DNA of 64,000 nucleotides. Source: CAVZCK01 sp963798805. GTDB taxonomy: Bacteria; Pseudomonadota; Alphaproteobacteria; Rhizobiales; Rhodomicrobiaceae. The notes beneath the pieces were generated by a model that was not told the DNA's origin, did not search any database, and saw nothing but the letters and a program-made list of their open reading frames with translations. The stretch lies in the NCBI GenBank assembly GCA_963798805.1, contig CAWCVC010000010.1, positions 1,240,001 through 1,304,000 of the forward strand. Reading direction: 5' to 3'. A program made the translations under genes and the position numbers. This document shows, piece by piece, positions 27,500-35,440 of this stretch; position 1 is the first letter of the stretch; each line of letters opens with the position of its first letter.

Positions 27500-27755
27500 A
27501 ATGACATGGAGCTGACGCGGCACTCGCCAGCAGAGAAGCCAATGGCGAGCGACGGTAGCGTCGCGGATATGGTGGGAAATTGAAGGTTGCGTAGTCTCCG
27601 GGTGTTCAACCCAAAACAATTCCGGCGTTGAAGCGCCGGTGGAGACCACGCTATGCCAAACAATATCATAAACCTCGCGGACCAGCAGCCGGCGGCGACG
27701 GCGAGCGCCCAGCTTTTTGAGGATTGGTTCGATCCGATCGAAGCCGCGTTGGAGC
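27500..27755 (+). mobile_element. Probable IS256-type fragment
   Basis: A frame starting MPNNIINLADQQPAATASAQ, then LFEDWFDPIEAAL, resembles the N-terminus of IS256-family transposases from Hyphomicrobiales, but the expected continuation is replaced after about 33 residues by sequence that reads better as a gene on the other strand. The borders are estimates. No inverted repeat pair could be found. Confidence 0.35.
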
Positions 27756-27913
27756 CGCTCTATATCCTTGGCAAGGAAGGTCTTTGCACAGGCGAGGCAA
27801 TACTGATGCTCTTCACCATCCGACTTGATGGTGAGTCGCTTCACGCCTTTCTCAATGCGGTGACTGCCGCTCTGCCGACAGTTATGCGCACGGCCACCGA
27901 CCGTGATTTCCAT
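27755..27913 (-). pseudogene. Small Cys-containing protein truncated by the IS fragment
   Basis: On the minus strand from 27913: GGRAHNCRQSGSHRIEKGVK, then RLTIKSDGEEHQYCLACAKT and FLAKDIERL. The pattern (C, I-KG--RL, YCLACA) resembles a PARP-type or similar zinc-binding finger, although one expected Cys is absent. The reading then runs into the probable IS256 fragment. The start codon overlaps the divergent gene's ATG in a single CATG. Confidence 0.4.
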
Positions 27914-28061
27914 GCTGACAATCAGGGACTTAGGCCGCAGTATTGTGAAGCTGATCCTCGAACTGCCGCACTATCTCTGGAAGAACATCATGGGCAGCGT
28001 TGAGCTGATCAAAGGTGAAATTCTGACAATCAGCCGTCTGGCCGCCAACATGCTCGTTAAT

Positions 28062-30035
28062 CCGAACTTTTCACCTGGGTTTATTTGAGAGGCCAGACTG
28101 GGCAAGGGTTTTGGGTGACTTCGTCGCCACGGATGTGTCCATGTAATACGCTTGCGTTATCGTGCAAATCGGTTCATGGTCGCGGCCATGTTCATCGAAC
28201 GGGTGCCAAATCGAACTTCGCCGCCGGCCATCCTCATTCGCGAGAGCTTTCGCGAAGGAAAGACGGTCAGAAAGCGCACGCTCGCCAACATCTCCAAGCT
28301 GCCAGAGCCGATGATTGCGGCGATCAGCCAGCTGATCAAGGGCGCCGAGATTGCCGCGCCGGTCACAGACGCTTTCGAGATCCGCCGGGCACTGTCGCAT
28401 GGTCATGTCGCCGCGGTGCTCGGTATGATGCGCAAGACCGGCCTTGATGCTCTCGTCAAAGCGCGCACGAAAGAGGAACAGCGCTCGGCCGCCATCGTGC
28501 GGGCACTGATCGTCAATCGCGTCATCGCGCCGGGCTCGAAGCTTGCCTTCTGGCGCGCGCTCGAACCCGAGACGGCGGCATCGAGCCTGGCCAAGGCATG
28601 CGCGCTCGAGGACGTCGCCGAGCGAGAGGTTTATGCCGCGCTCGATTGGCTGCTCGAGCAGCAATCGCGCATCGAGACAGCGCTGGCCAAAAAGCATCTC
28701 AGGTCAAAATGCTTGTCTGATTTTGACAAGCAAAATCAGAAGGGCGGCGCGTTGGTTCTTTACGATGTTTCATCGAGCTATCTCGAAGGGCGGTGCTGCG
28801 AGTTGGCGCAGCATGGCTACTCCCGCGATCATCGCTCGGATCGCCCGCAAATTGTTTATGGGCTTTTGTGCGCCGCCGACGGCACTCCCGTGGCGATCGA
28901 GGTGTTCGAGGGAAATACCAGCGATCCCAAAACGCTGACCGCGCAAGTCGACACACTGAAAAAGCGCTTCAAGCTCGCTCATGTCGTGCTCGTCGGAGAT
29001 CGCGGCATAATCACCAGCGCGCGCATTGCCGAGGATCTGAAGCCGGCGGGGCTCGATTGGATCTCGTGCCTGAAGGCGCCGCAGATCCGCGATCTCCTCG
29101 CCGCCGGTCCGTTGCAGCTGTCGCTGTTCGACGAACGTGATCTGGCCGAAATCAGCGCCCCGACGCACTTCCCCGGAGAACGGTTGATCGCCTGCCGCAA
29201 TCCACTGCTGGCCGACGAGCGGGCGCGCAAACGCAGCGCATTGCTGGAGGCAACGGAACGCAATCTGAAGCGCGTCGCCGAGGCCGTTCGACGGGCGCCG
29301 AAGAAACACACGGCGGCGGTCATCGGATTGAAAGTCGGCGCCGTGATCGACAAGCATAAGATGGCCAAGCATTTTGTGCTCGACATTGGCGATAGCCATC
29401 TCTCGTTTCGCCGCGACGAGGCGAAGATCGCGGCCGAGGCGACCCTCGACGGCATCTACGTGATCCGCACCAGCGTGCCCCAGGACAAGCTTTCCGCCGA
29501 GGATGCGGTCGGCGCCTACAAAAGTCTGGCGCAGGTAGAACGGGCTTTCCGTACAATGAAGGGCGTGGATTTGCAGATCCGTCCGATCCACCATTGGCTG
29601 GGACATCGCGTCAGGGCGCACGTGTTTCTGTGCATGCTGGCCTATTACGTCGAATTCCACATGCGCCGGGCGCTGGCGCCGATGCTGTTTGCCGAGCATG
29701 CGCCCGAGGCGCGTGAGCGCAAATCGATCGTCACTCCGCCCGAGCCCTCCGCCGCGACAATCCAGAAACGTACGCAGCGCCGAAGTGCCGACGGTCAGCC
29801 CGCGCTGACATGGCCTGACCTTCTCGCCCACCTCGCGACGCTGACGCTCAACGAGGTCGCCCTCCCGCTGCAAGGCACGGCCACCTTCGCACTGCTCGCG
29901 CGACCCACCGCCCTCCAGGAGAAAGCCTTCGCTCTTCTCGACCTGCCACTGCCCTGTGTCCAGTAGGCGGCCTTCGAGTTCATAAAAAACCGTTTCTGAT
30001 CAATGGGCTGAAGTAAACCTAAGTGAAAAGTTCGG
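28062..30035 (+). mobile_element. IS1634-family element with 6-base target duplication
   Basis: A 1974-base element with ends CCGAACTTTTCACCT and CCGAACTTTTCACTT reading inward. It is flanked on both sides by GTTAAT (28056-28061 and 30036-30041), a perfect target duplication. It carries one intact transposase gene. The perfect duplication and intact gene suggest a recent insertion. Confidence 0.92.
28188..29966 (+). CDS. IS1634-family transposase
   Basis: About 590 residues, the usual length. Landmarks are MFIERVPNRTSPPAILIRES at the start, VLYDVSSSYLEG with the first Asp, the second Asp in VVLVGDRGIITSARI, and the C-terminal Glu region VERAFRTMKGVDLQIRPIHH with WLGHRVRAHVFLCMLAYYVE after it. 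I chose the ATG at 28188 because homologues start MF-E--PNR; in-frame ATGs 12 and 36 bases further upstream are possible. No break seen. Confidence 0.9.
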   Translation: MFIERVPNRTSPPAILIRESFREGKTVRKRTLANISKLPEPMIAAISQLIKGAEIAAPVTDAFEIRRALSHGHVAAVLGMMRKTGLDALVKARTKEEQRSAAIVRALIVNRVIAPGSKLAFWRALEPETAASSLAKACALEDVAEREVYAALDWLLEQQSRIETALAKKHLRSKCLSDFDKQNQKGGALVLYDVSSSYLEGRCCELAQHGYSRDHRSDRPQIVYGLLCAADGTPVAIEVFEGNTSDPKTLTAQVDTLKKRFKLAHVVLVGDRGIITSARIAEDLKPAGLDWISCLKAPQIRDLLAAGPLQLSLFDERDLAEISAPTHFPGERLIACRNPLLADERARKRSALLEATERNLKRVAEAVRRAPKKHTAAVIGLKVGAVIDKHKMAKHFVLDIGDSHLSFRRDEAKIAAEATLDGIYVIRTSVPQDKLSAEDAVGAYKSLAQVERAFRTMKGVDLQIRPIHHWLGHRVRAHVFLCMLAYYVEFHMRRALAPMLFAEHAPEARERKSIVTPPEPSAATIQKRTQRRSADGQPALTWPDLLAHLATLTLNEVALPLQGTATFALLARPTALQEKAFALLDLPLPCVQ

Positions 30036-30590
30036 GTTAATCCGGCGGTTGAGGCTGGCGACAATCCACGCGAAATTGCGCTGCGCGCGCCGCGGGTCCA
30101 GCGTGTGGCTGCCGGGACTGATACCCAGACGGCCAAGGATGCCGCCGGCTCGTTCTGCGCGTTCTCGTTCAGCGCGCTGCAACGGGCCTGGCGCGTCGTG
30201 CGGGAGGCGGCGCAACTCCTGCGCGGCCTGATCGGTCGTAACGCCCATGTCGGCGAGCTGCTGAAGGAGGACCGCCGCCTGGGGTCGCTGATCGGGTCCA
30301 TGTCAGCCGCGCGGACGCCACGCTCCTCAATTATCTCGACCGGCTTCCAGCCCGCCGCCGGGTTCGCGCTCGCCGGTGCTTCCGGTGAACGCAACCTCCT
30401 CGGCCTCGGGTAGCACCTCGGCGAAGAAGTCCTGGTCGGCCTTCCTTTTATGTTCCCTATGCGGGCCGGTACCAGCCCCGCGGACATGCTGGCGCGATGT
30501 CCGCGCGGGCACCCGGCTTCCGCATAGGGAGTCGGGACGCGCTGAGGGCTTGGCCCAATCGCGGGGCGCAACCGTCTTAGGAGAAACCAA

Positions 30591-30869
30591 GTGATCTACG
30601 CGATCAACTATGACCTGAAGCGTCCGGGTCAGACTTACGAGACGCTGTACGAGGCCATCAAGTCGTGCGGGACGTGGTGGCACTATCTTGGCTCCACCTG
30701 GCTCGTTGACACGTCGCTCAATGCCAAGGGCATCTGGGATCGCCTAGCGCCCCACGTCGACAAAAACGACTTCGTGCTCATCATCGGCGTCACCCCCGAC
30801 TATCAGGGGTGGCTGCCGAAAGACGCGTGGGAGTGGCTCAACAGCCGCGCCGCGAAGCTGGCGGCGTAA
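30591..30869 (+). CDS. Small Cas2-like ferredoxin-fold protein (SinR family)
   Basis: 92 residues starting MIYAINYDLKRPGQTYETLY, with GTWWHYLGSTWLVDTSLNAK and DFVLIIGVTPDYQGWLPKDA. The pattern of strand, helix, strand with a conserved Asp after the first strand is that of Cas2 and VapD-like folds, and databases name this group SinR family. No CRISPR repeats or cas genes are nearby, so it is not a CRISPR component. The GTG start has AGGAG eight bases upstream. A second small gene follows ten bases later. Function unknown; some Cas2-like proteins are nucleases or toxins. Confidence 0.7.
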   Translation: MIYAINYDLKRPGQTYETLYEAIKSCGTWWHYLGSTWLVDTSLNAKGIWDRLAPHVDKNDFVLIIGVTPDYQGWLPKDAWEWLNSRAAKLAA

Positions 30870-30879
30870 GGAGGCGGCG

Positions 30880-31074
30880 ATCCGCGTTCAAGGTGCCGTC
30901 ATCCACGAGCAGGGCCAGACCTTCGCGGTCGTGATCGTCAAGCCGCACGTCGTCCAGAACCGGACGACGGCGGCCGACGCCATCGCGAGCTTCACGCTGG
31001 TCTTCGGCGTGCCAGTGGTCCTCATGGCGCAGGACGGGCGCGGCCGATCGTCCGCTCAGCCCCTCGGCCTCTGA
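30880..31074 (+). CDS. Small conserved-looking protein, unusual start
   Basis: 65 codons read IRVQGAVIHEQGQTFAVVIV, then KPHVVQNRTTAADAIASFTL and VFGVPVVLMAQDGRGR. The frame follows the SinR-type gene by ten bases, with AAGGAGG directly upstream, but the codon at the correct distance is ATC rather than ATG, GTG or TTG. I recall similar proteins in Hyphomicrobiales that continue longer (a tyrosine-rich tail), so this one is probably shortened as well. Either ATC is used weakly or the start was lost. Confidence 0.4.
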   Translation: MRVQGAVIHEQGQTFAVVIVKPHVVQNRTTAADAIASFTLVFGVPVVLMAQDGRGRSSAQPLGL

Positions 31075-31569
31075 GACGACCCGACCAGACAAACTGCCAT
31101 AGGATGACAAGTGAGCATGTCTTGACCAGATTCTTGACGTTATTTCAGTGAGTTCCGGTAGATTGCGGGGGGCCTTTTAGAGGGCTATGGCGTAGACATA
31201 GTTCTCATCATCACCCTGTGTGGCGCGGCAATAAGATCCTTGCAGATCAACCGTTTGCAAGATCGCCTCCGGAAAAATGATAACGCGACAATCCTGAAAA
31301 TAAAGCACCGTATAGGCACCGCGATTAAAGACCGGACCGGATGCCGCAGCAGACTTGCATAGGCATCTACGTGTCGGCCGGACATCTCGGTATCGCGCCA
31401 ATTAACAGGCATGACGTCTCTATGGCCGGTTAACACTCAGCCAACATCATCTGACGGCTGATCAATAGTTTTACAATCCGCACCAAAATACGCGCCTCTT
31501 TGCCGTTTTCTGCGTGCCGCTGTAAAACGATTCAAAAGTAGGATCAGCGACTTAGGTTGACACTACATA
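31075..31569. other. Intergenic, nothing recognised
   Basis: About 500 bases between the small-gene pair and the ISAzo13 element. Minus-strand frames around 31177-31436 have no start signal or family. Confidence 0.4.
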
Positions 31570-32906
31570 AGGATATCTCGAACAATAACTGAATCGCGAT
31601 CCGTGTACGTGCGACCGTGTGACTCAGCCTGCTGGGATTCCGGATCTGGGCGAACAAGGGTATGTCGGTTGCATGATCGACGAGGACGCCATTCAATATC
31701 GCTGGGACACGGTCGGCATCCGGCTCGACGAGCGGGGGCGGCGCCTGTTCGCAGCGGCCGAGGTGCGGACCGCCGGCTGGGGCGGTCTTGCGGTTGTCGC
31801 GCGGATCACCGGGCTCGCCCGCTCGACGATCAATCGCGGCGAGGACGATCTCGATGCGAAGCCGTTGGCGAAGGGGCAGGTTCGTCGCTGCGGTGGCGGA
31901 CGCCGGGCCGTTGCCGAAACGGATCCAGAGCTTGTGCCCGAGCTCAAGCGCCTTGTCGAGCCTGCAACCCTCGGCGATCCTATACGGCCTCTGATCTGGG
32001 TGTCGAAGAGCATGGACAAGCTGGCCGAGACGTTGACGGCGATGGGGCACCCGATCAGCGCCGATACCGTGCGCAAGGAGCTGGTGAAGCTCGGCTTCTC
32101 GCGCCAGCACAATCGCAAGGCGGATGAAGGCGCAAGGCATCCCGACCGCAACGCACAGTTCGAGCACATCAACATGAAGGTCGTTGCGGCGCAGGCAGCC
32201 GGACAACCGGTCATCTCGGTCGATACGAAGAAGAAAGAGCTGGTCGGCAACTTCAAGAATGGTGGTTCCGACTATCGGCCCAAGGGCAACCCGCAGCGTG
32301 TGAACGTGCACGATTTCGTCGACAAGGAGCTCGGCAAAGCGGTGCCTTACGGCGTCTATGACGTGGCGGCCAATGCCGGATTCGTCAGTGTCGGGATCAC
32401 CAGCGACACGGCCGAGTTCGCCGTCGAGGCGATCCGCAGCTGGCTCGGACGGATGGGACGTCAGCGCTATCCAAAGGCGCAAGAGCTGACGATCACGGCG
32501 GACTGCGGCGGCTCGAACGGCGCGCGCGTGCAACTCTGGAAGGTCGAGTTGCAGAAGTTTGCCGGCGAGACTGGGCTCGTGCTCCACGTCCACCACTATC
32601 CGCCGGGCACGTCCAAATGGAATAAGATCGAGCACCGCATGTTTTGCTACATCACGCAGAACTGGCGTGGCCGTCCGCTAACGGATCGTCTCGCAATCGT
32701 CGAGCTGATTGGCGCCACGACGACAAAGGCTGGACTGAAGGTCGAATGTGCGCTCGATACCCGCACCTATGAGAAGGGCATCAAGGTCAGTCACGCCGAA
32801 ATGGAGCGGCTCGACATAACAGGCGATGATTTCCATCCCGAATGGAACTACACAATCAAACCAAGACAACCAGGGTTTTCGTAGCAGTTATTGTTCGGAG
32901 TGTCCT
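31570..32906 (+). mobile_element. ISAzo13-family element at the island's right edge
   Basis: The ends are imperfect inverted repeats of 22 bases that share the inner block TCGAACAATAACTG (left) and CCGAACAATAACTG (right). The transposase gene fills the interior. The right end stops within a few bases of a tRNA-Pro remnant. The exact target duplication could not be decided. Confidence 0.75.
31673..32884 (+). CDS. ISAzo13-family transposase
   Basis: About 403 residues, from MIDEDAIQYRWDTVGIRLDE. Landmarks are ARITGLARSTINRGEDDLDA, SADTVRKELVKLGFSRQHNR, the first catalytic Asp in PVISVDTKKKELVGNFKNGG, the second in ELTITADCGGSNGARVQLWK, and HHYPPGTSKWNKIEHRMFCY with the Glu. The ATG at 31673 fits homologues better than the open frame 54 bases upstream. 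No break seen, so possibly active. Confidence 0.88.
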   Translation: MIDEDAIQYRWDTVGIRLDERGRRLFAAAEVRTAGWGGLAVVARITGLARSTINRGEDDLDAKPLAKGQVRRCGGGRRAVAETDPELVPELKRLVEPATLGDPIRPLIWVSKSMDKLAETLTAMGHPISADTVRKELVKLGFSRQHNRKADEGARHPDRNAQFEHINMKVVAAQAAGQPVISVDTKKKELVGNFKNGGSDYRPKGNPQRVNVHDFVDKELGKAVPYGVYDVAANAGFVSVGITSDTAEFAVEAIRSWLGRMGRQRYPKAQELTITADCGGSNGARVQLWKVELQKFAGETGLVLHVHHYPPGTSKWNKIEHRMFCYITQNWRGRPLTDRLAIVELIGATTTKAGLKVECALDTRTYEKGIKVSHAEMERLDITGDDFHPEWNYTIKPRQPGFS

Positions 32907-32908
32907 AA

Positions 32909-32953
32909 CTGGGGGACTGGGGGTCGGAAGTTCAAATCTCCCCGCTCCGACCA
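32909..32953 (+). tRNA. 3' part of tRNA-Pro(GGG), island attachment site
   Basis: The bases ACTGGGGG (anticodon loop with U33 and GGG), the right anticodon strand, the variable region GGGTCGG, the T arm AAGTTCAAATCTC and the acceptor strand CGCTCCG followed by ACCA are those of tRNA-Pro(GGG). The D arm, 5' acceptor strand and left anticodon strand are absent: upstream is IS sequence. Tyrosine integrases often recombine at the anticodon loop and leave exactly this half as an attachment site. It cannot be a working tRNA here. Confidence 0.75.
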
Positions 32954-33054
32954 TCGACAACCCCACCTTTCCATCGCATACGGCCGGCAATTTCCTCTGT
33001 TGTGGAACGCGGCAGTTCACCTCGGCCGCACCATCACCCGCGCGCGAAGCCCGC

Positions 33055-33462
33055 TCATCCGGTCTTGGCCAACCGGTCCAGTGTCGCCTTGATCACGAGG
33101 GCGCCGGCGTCCATCACGGCTCCGATCGGTTCCGCCGCCTCGTCGGGCAGGAGATCCGAGATCCAGACCAGTCGGCTGCCCGTCTCACCCTCCGCAAAGA
33201 CCTGCATCGAAGAATTGTAATGGGTCGTCAGCCCACCCTTTGCGGTCCAGGCAACCCGGCGGTGTTCCTCGTCGATCGAGAGGATTGGTTCCTGCACGAC
33301 CATACCATTAGCGAAACTGACGATGCGCATGCCGGGCTCAAGCCGCGTATCAGTGACGAAGCCTGGCGCCAGCCTGGTATGGACCGCGCCAATGTCGCGG
33401 ATCACGTCCCAAACGTCCGCCGGCCGCGCCGAGGTCAGAACATCTTTTCGAATCGAAGCCAT
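33055..33462 (-). CDS. SRPBCC (polyketide cyclase-like) protein
   Basis: 135 residues of the START-like helix-grip fold: MASIRKDVLTSARPADVWDV at the start, then DIGAVHTRLAPGFVTDTRLE, VQEPILSIDEEHRRVAWTAK, and a long C-terminal helix (GAVMDAGALVIKATLDRLAK). These bind hydrophobic ligands in a cavity; the ligand is unknown. The ATG at 33462 fits the fold; the open frame upstream adds unlikely sequence. It is the first gene to the right of the tRNA-Pro remnant, and codon use looks like the core. Confidence 0.7.
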   Translation of the reverse strand: MASIRKDVLTSARPADVWDVIRDIGAVHTRLAPGFVTDTRLEPGMRIVSFANGMVVQEPILSIDEEHRRVAWTAKGGLTTHYNSSMQVFAEGETGSRLVWISDLLPDEAAEPIGAVMDAGALVIKATLDRLAKTG

Positions 33463-33621
33463 TCTCGTGTTCCTTGGTGATAGAGCGCGATCAGGAAAAG
33501 TGGAATCCGGTTTTCCGTCCGATCGCGCGACCAGCAAGGAAACGAGAGCGGGCCTCTGAACTCAAGTGTTTCCATCCAAATTGATCCCGCTCGAGGCGGC
33601 GCAAAGCCGCCGCCCCAGCGA

Positions 33622-33999
33622 TCAGGCGGGCTGATTGCAATAAGCTTCGAGCCGGTAGCCGTCCGGGTCGACCACGAAGGCGGCGTAATAATTATCGCCG
33701 TAATCCGCTCTGACGCCCGGCTGGCCGTTATCTTCTCCGCCCGCGCCAAGCGCCGCCTTGTGAAACGCGGCAACACTCTTGCGCGTCGGCGCGGTGAAGC
33801 AGAAATGCACGCCGGAAGCCGGATCGCTCGGGACCGGGCTTTTGGATGTGCTGATCCAGAACCCCACCGCGTCCTTGCCATAGCCGAGCGAAGTGTCGCC
33901 TGCGCTGAGGCAGGAATAGCCGAGCGGTTTCAGTGCGGCGTCATAGAACCGCTTTGTCCGCGCAATATCGTGAACGCCTATCGAAACATGGTCGATCAT
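33622..33999 (-). CDS. VOC-family (glyoxalase-like) protein
   Basis: 125 residues with two beta-alpha-beta-beta-beta modules: MIDHVSIGVHDIARTKRFYD and GVHFCFTAPTRKSVAAFHKA, then YYAAFVVDPDGYRLEAYCNQ. Ligand positions of the fold (His in DHVSIGV, Glu in RLEAYC) are present, so it may bind a metal. Relatives are lactoylglutathione lyase-like or dioxygenase-like; the substrate is unknown. It is divergent from the AraC regulator, which starts 118 bases away and may control it. Confidence 0.78.
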   Translation of the reverse strand: MIDHVSIGVHDIARTKRFYDAALKPLGYSCLSAGDTSLGYGKDAVGFWISTSKSPVPSDPASGVHFCFTAPTRKSVAAFHKAALGAGGEDNGQPGVRADYGDNYYAAFVVDPDGYRLEAYCNQPA

Positions 34000-34116
34000 C
34001 TCATTGTCCTCCAATGCTCGTCGATTAACGGCCACGGCTGCGCGCGCCGCCGGACACAGGCGGAGAATGCCGACCGGTCCGTTCCGTTGCTTGGGGAAAA
34101 TTGCTATGTTTCGGGG

Positions 34117-34992
34117 ATGAGACCCAACATCCACGCAGCCGAGATCGACCGGACCGCACCGCCGACGGCGCGCCTTCTCGCGCTAGGGCGGGACTGGTCG
34201 GTCAGCGAATATGTCTGCCATGCCGACGCGTCGTGCCGCCCGTTCGAAGAGCAGCATAATCGGGTCACGATCGCGGCTGTCGTCGAGGGTTCGTTCAACT
34301 ATCGTGCCGATACCGGGCGGGCGCTTCTGCATCCTGGCGCATTCATGCTCGGCAATCACGGCACGTGCTACGAGTGCGGTCACGATCACAGCGCCGGAGA
34401 CCGGTGCATTGCGCTGCATCTCGCGCCGGAATATTTCGCGGAAATCGCGGCGAGCGCCGCCGGCTCGGGCAGATATGCGTTCACGGCCGCGATGCTGCCG
34501 TCGATGAACCGGATGCTGCCGCAGGTCGCCTCGCTGGAGAGGTTTACCGAGGCCGACCCGCTCGCGCTGGCTGAGGTCGTACCGGGCATTGCCGCCGCTG
34601 TGGTCCGCACACTGTCCGGCGCACCGCGATCAGCGAGTCGCGTCTCGGCGCGCGATGAGCGGCGCGTGAGCGTGGCGCTGCATTATATCGAGGACCATGC
34701 CGCCGAGCCGGTCGACCTCGAGGCGCTCGCATCTGTGGCCGCGATGAGCAAATATCATTTCCTGCGGGTGTTCCGGCAGACAGTGGGCGCGACGCCTTAC
34801 CAGTTCCTGCTCGGCATGAGGATGCGCCGCGCAGCGGCTCGTCTCGCGGGCTCAGGTGATAGTGTTTCAACGATCTGTTTCGAGGCTGGCTTCGGCGATC
34901 TGTCGACCTTCAATCGCCGCTTTCGCAACATGTTCGGAGTCAGCCCGATGGCATTCCGGAACGCCGAGAGCACCAAGTCCTGCAGGATTTGA
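34117..34992 (+). CDS. AraC-family transcription regulator
   Basis: 291 residues: an N-terminal ligand-sensing part with a cupin-like strand pattern (YECGHDHSAGDRCIALHLAP) and a C-terminal AraC DNA-binding domain with two helix-turn-helix units: DLEALASVAAMSKYHFLRVF-, then TVGATPYQFLLGMRMRRAA, and SVSTICFEAGFGDLSTFNRR with FGVSPMAFR at the end. The ATG at 34117 has GGGG upstream. Divergent from the VOC gene, so a local regulator is likely. The inducer is unknown. Confidence 0.85.
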   Translation: MRPNIHAAEIDRTAPPTARLLALGRDWSVSEYVCHADASCRPFEEQHNRVTIAAVVEGSFNYRADTGRALLHPGAFMLGNHGTCYECGHDHSAGDRCIALHLAPEYFAEIAASAAGSGRYAFTAAMLPSMNRMLPQVASLERFTEADPLALAEVVPGIAAAVVRTLSGAPRSASRVSARDERRVSVALHYIEDHAAEPVDLEALASVAAMSKYHFLRVFRQTVGATPYQFLLGMRMRRAAARLAGSGDSVSTICFEAGFGDLSTFNRRFRNMFGVSPMAFRNAESTKSCRI

Positions 34993-35007
34993 TCGCCCGC
35001 CGAGCAA

Positions 35008-35430
35008 TCAGAACATCCCCAGCGCGATCCGGGCCTCTTCCGACATCCGGCTCATGTCCCAGGGCGGATCGAAGGTCAGGTTGACGGTCACATGGCTGAC
35101 GCCTTCGACAGCGCTCACCGCATTCTCGACCCAAATCGGCATTTCGGCGGCAACCGGACAGCCCGCCGTCGTCAGTGTCATATCGACGGTGACGTTGCGG
35201 TCGTCGTCGACATCGACCTTGTAGATCAGGCCGAGCTCGTAAATATCGGCGGGAATCTCAGGATCATACACGGTCTTCAGTGCGGCGATGATGCCGTCGC
35301 TCAGCCGGTCCAGCTCCTCCTGGCTGAGTGATGAGCCTTCAACCGGCAACGCTTTGGCCTGCTCCGCGGCAGCCGGCGTCTCCGGCTCCTGCTCCGGCTT
35401 CTTGTCGAAATCCTTGAAATCATAATTCAT
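35008..35430 (-). CDS. sufT: SUF-system protein SufT (MIP18/DUF59)
   Basis: 140 residues: a charged N-terminal tail, then the MIP18-like domain with GIIAALKTVYDPEIPADIYE, LGLIYKVDVDDDRNVTVDMT, the reactive Cys in LTTAGCPVAAEMPIW, and a C-terminal strand NLTFDPPWDMSRMSEEAR. It helps mature Fe-S proteins, probably as a late carrier. It is the last gene of the operon in the window, ten bases after sufS. A SufA-type scaffold is not seen. Confidence 0.85.
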   Translation of the reverse strand: MNYDFKDFDKKPEQEPETPAAAEQAKALPVEGSSLSQEELDRLSDGIIAALKTVYDPEIPADIYELGLIYKVDVDDDRNVTVDMTLTTAGCPVAAEMPIWVENAVSAVEGVSHVTVNLTFDPPWDMSRMSEEARIALGMF

Positions 35431-35440
35431 GGCAACCGCC

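Larger units (their letters stand above)
27912..30413 (+). pseudogene. Hypothetical gene interrupted by IS1634
   Basis: The frame MLTIRDLGRSIVKLILELPH, then YLWKNIMGSVELIKGEILTI, reaches ANMLVN at the IS1634 left border. When the element and one copy of its six-base target duplication are removed the frame continues PAVEAGDNPREIALRAPRVQ to a stop at 30413, giving about 170 residues. A helical N-terminus with a hydrophobic stretch is followed by RAWRVVREAAQLLRGLIGRN. The clean restoration shows a recent insertion into an otherwise open gene. Family unknown. Confidence 0.5.

Noticed and set aside
30591..30869. CRISPR Cas2 protein
   Set aside because: The fold resembles Cas2, but there are no repeats, no cas1 and no other cas gene; the sequence fits the SinR-family group better.
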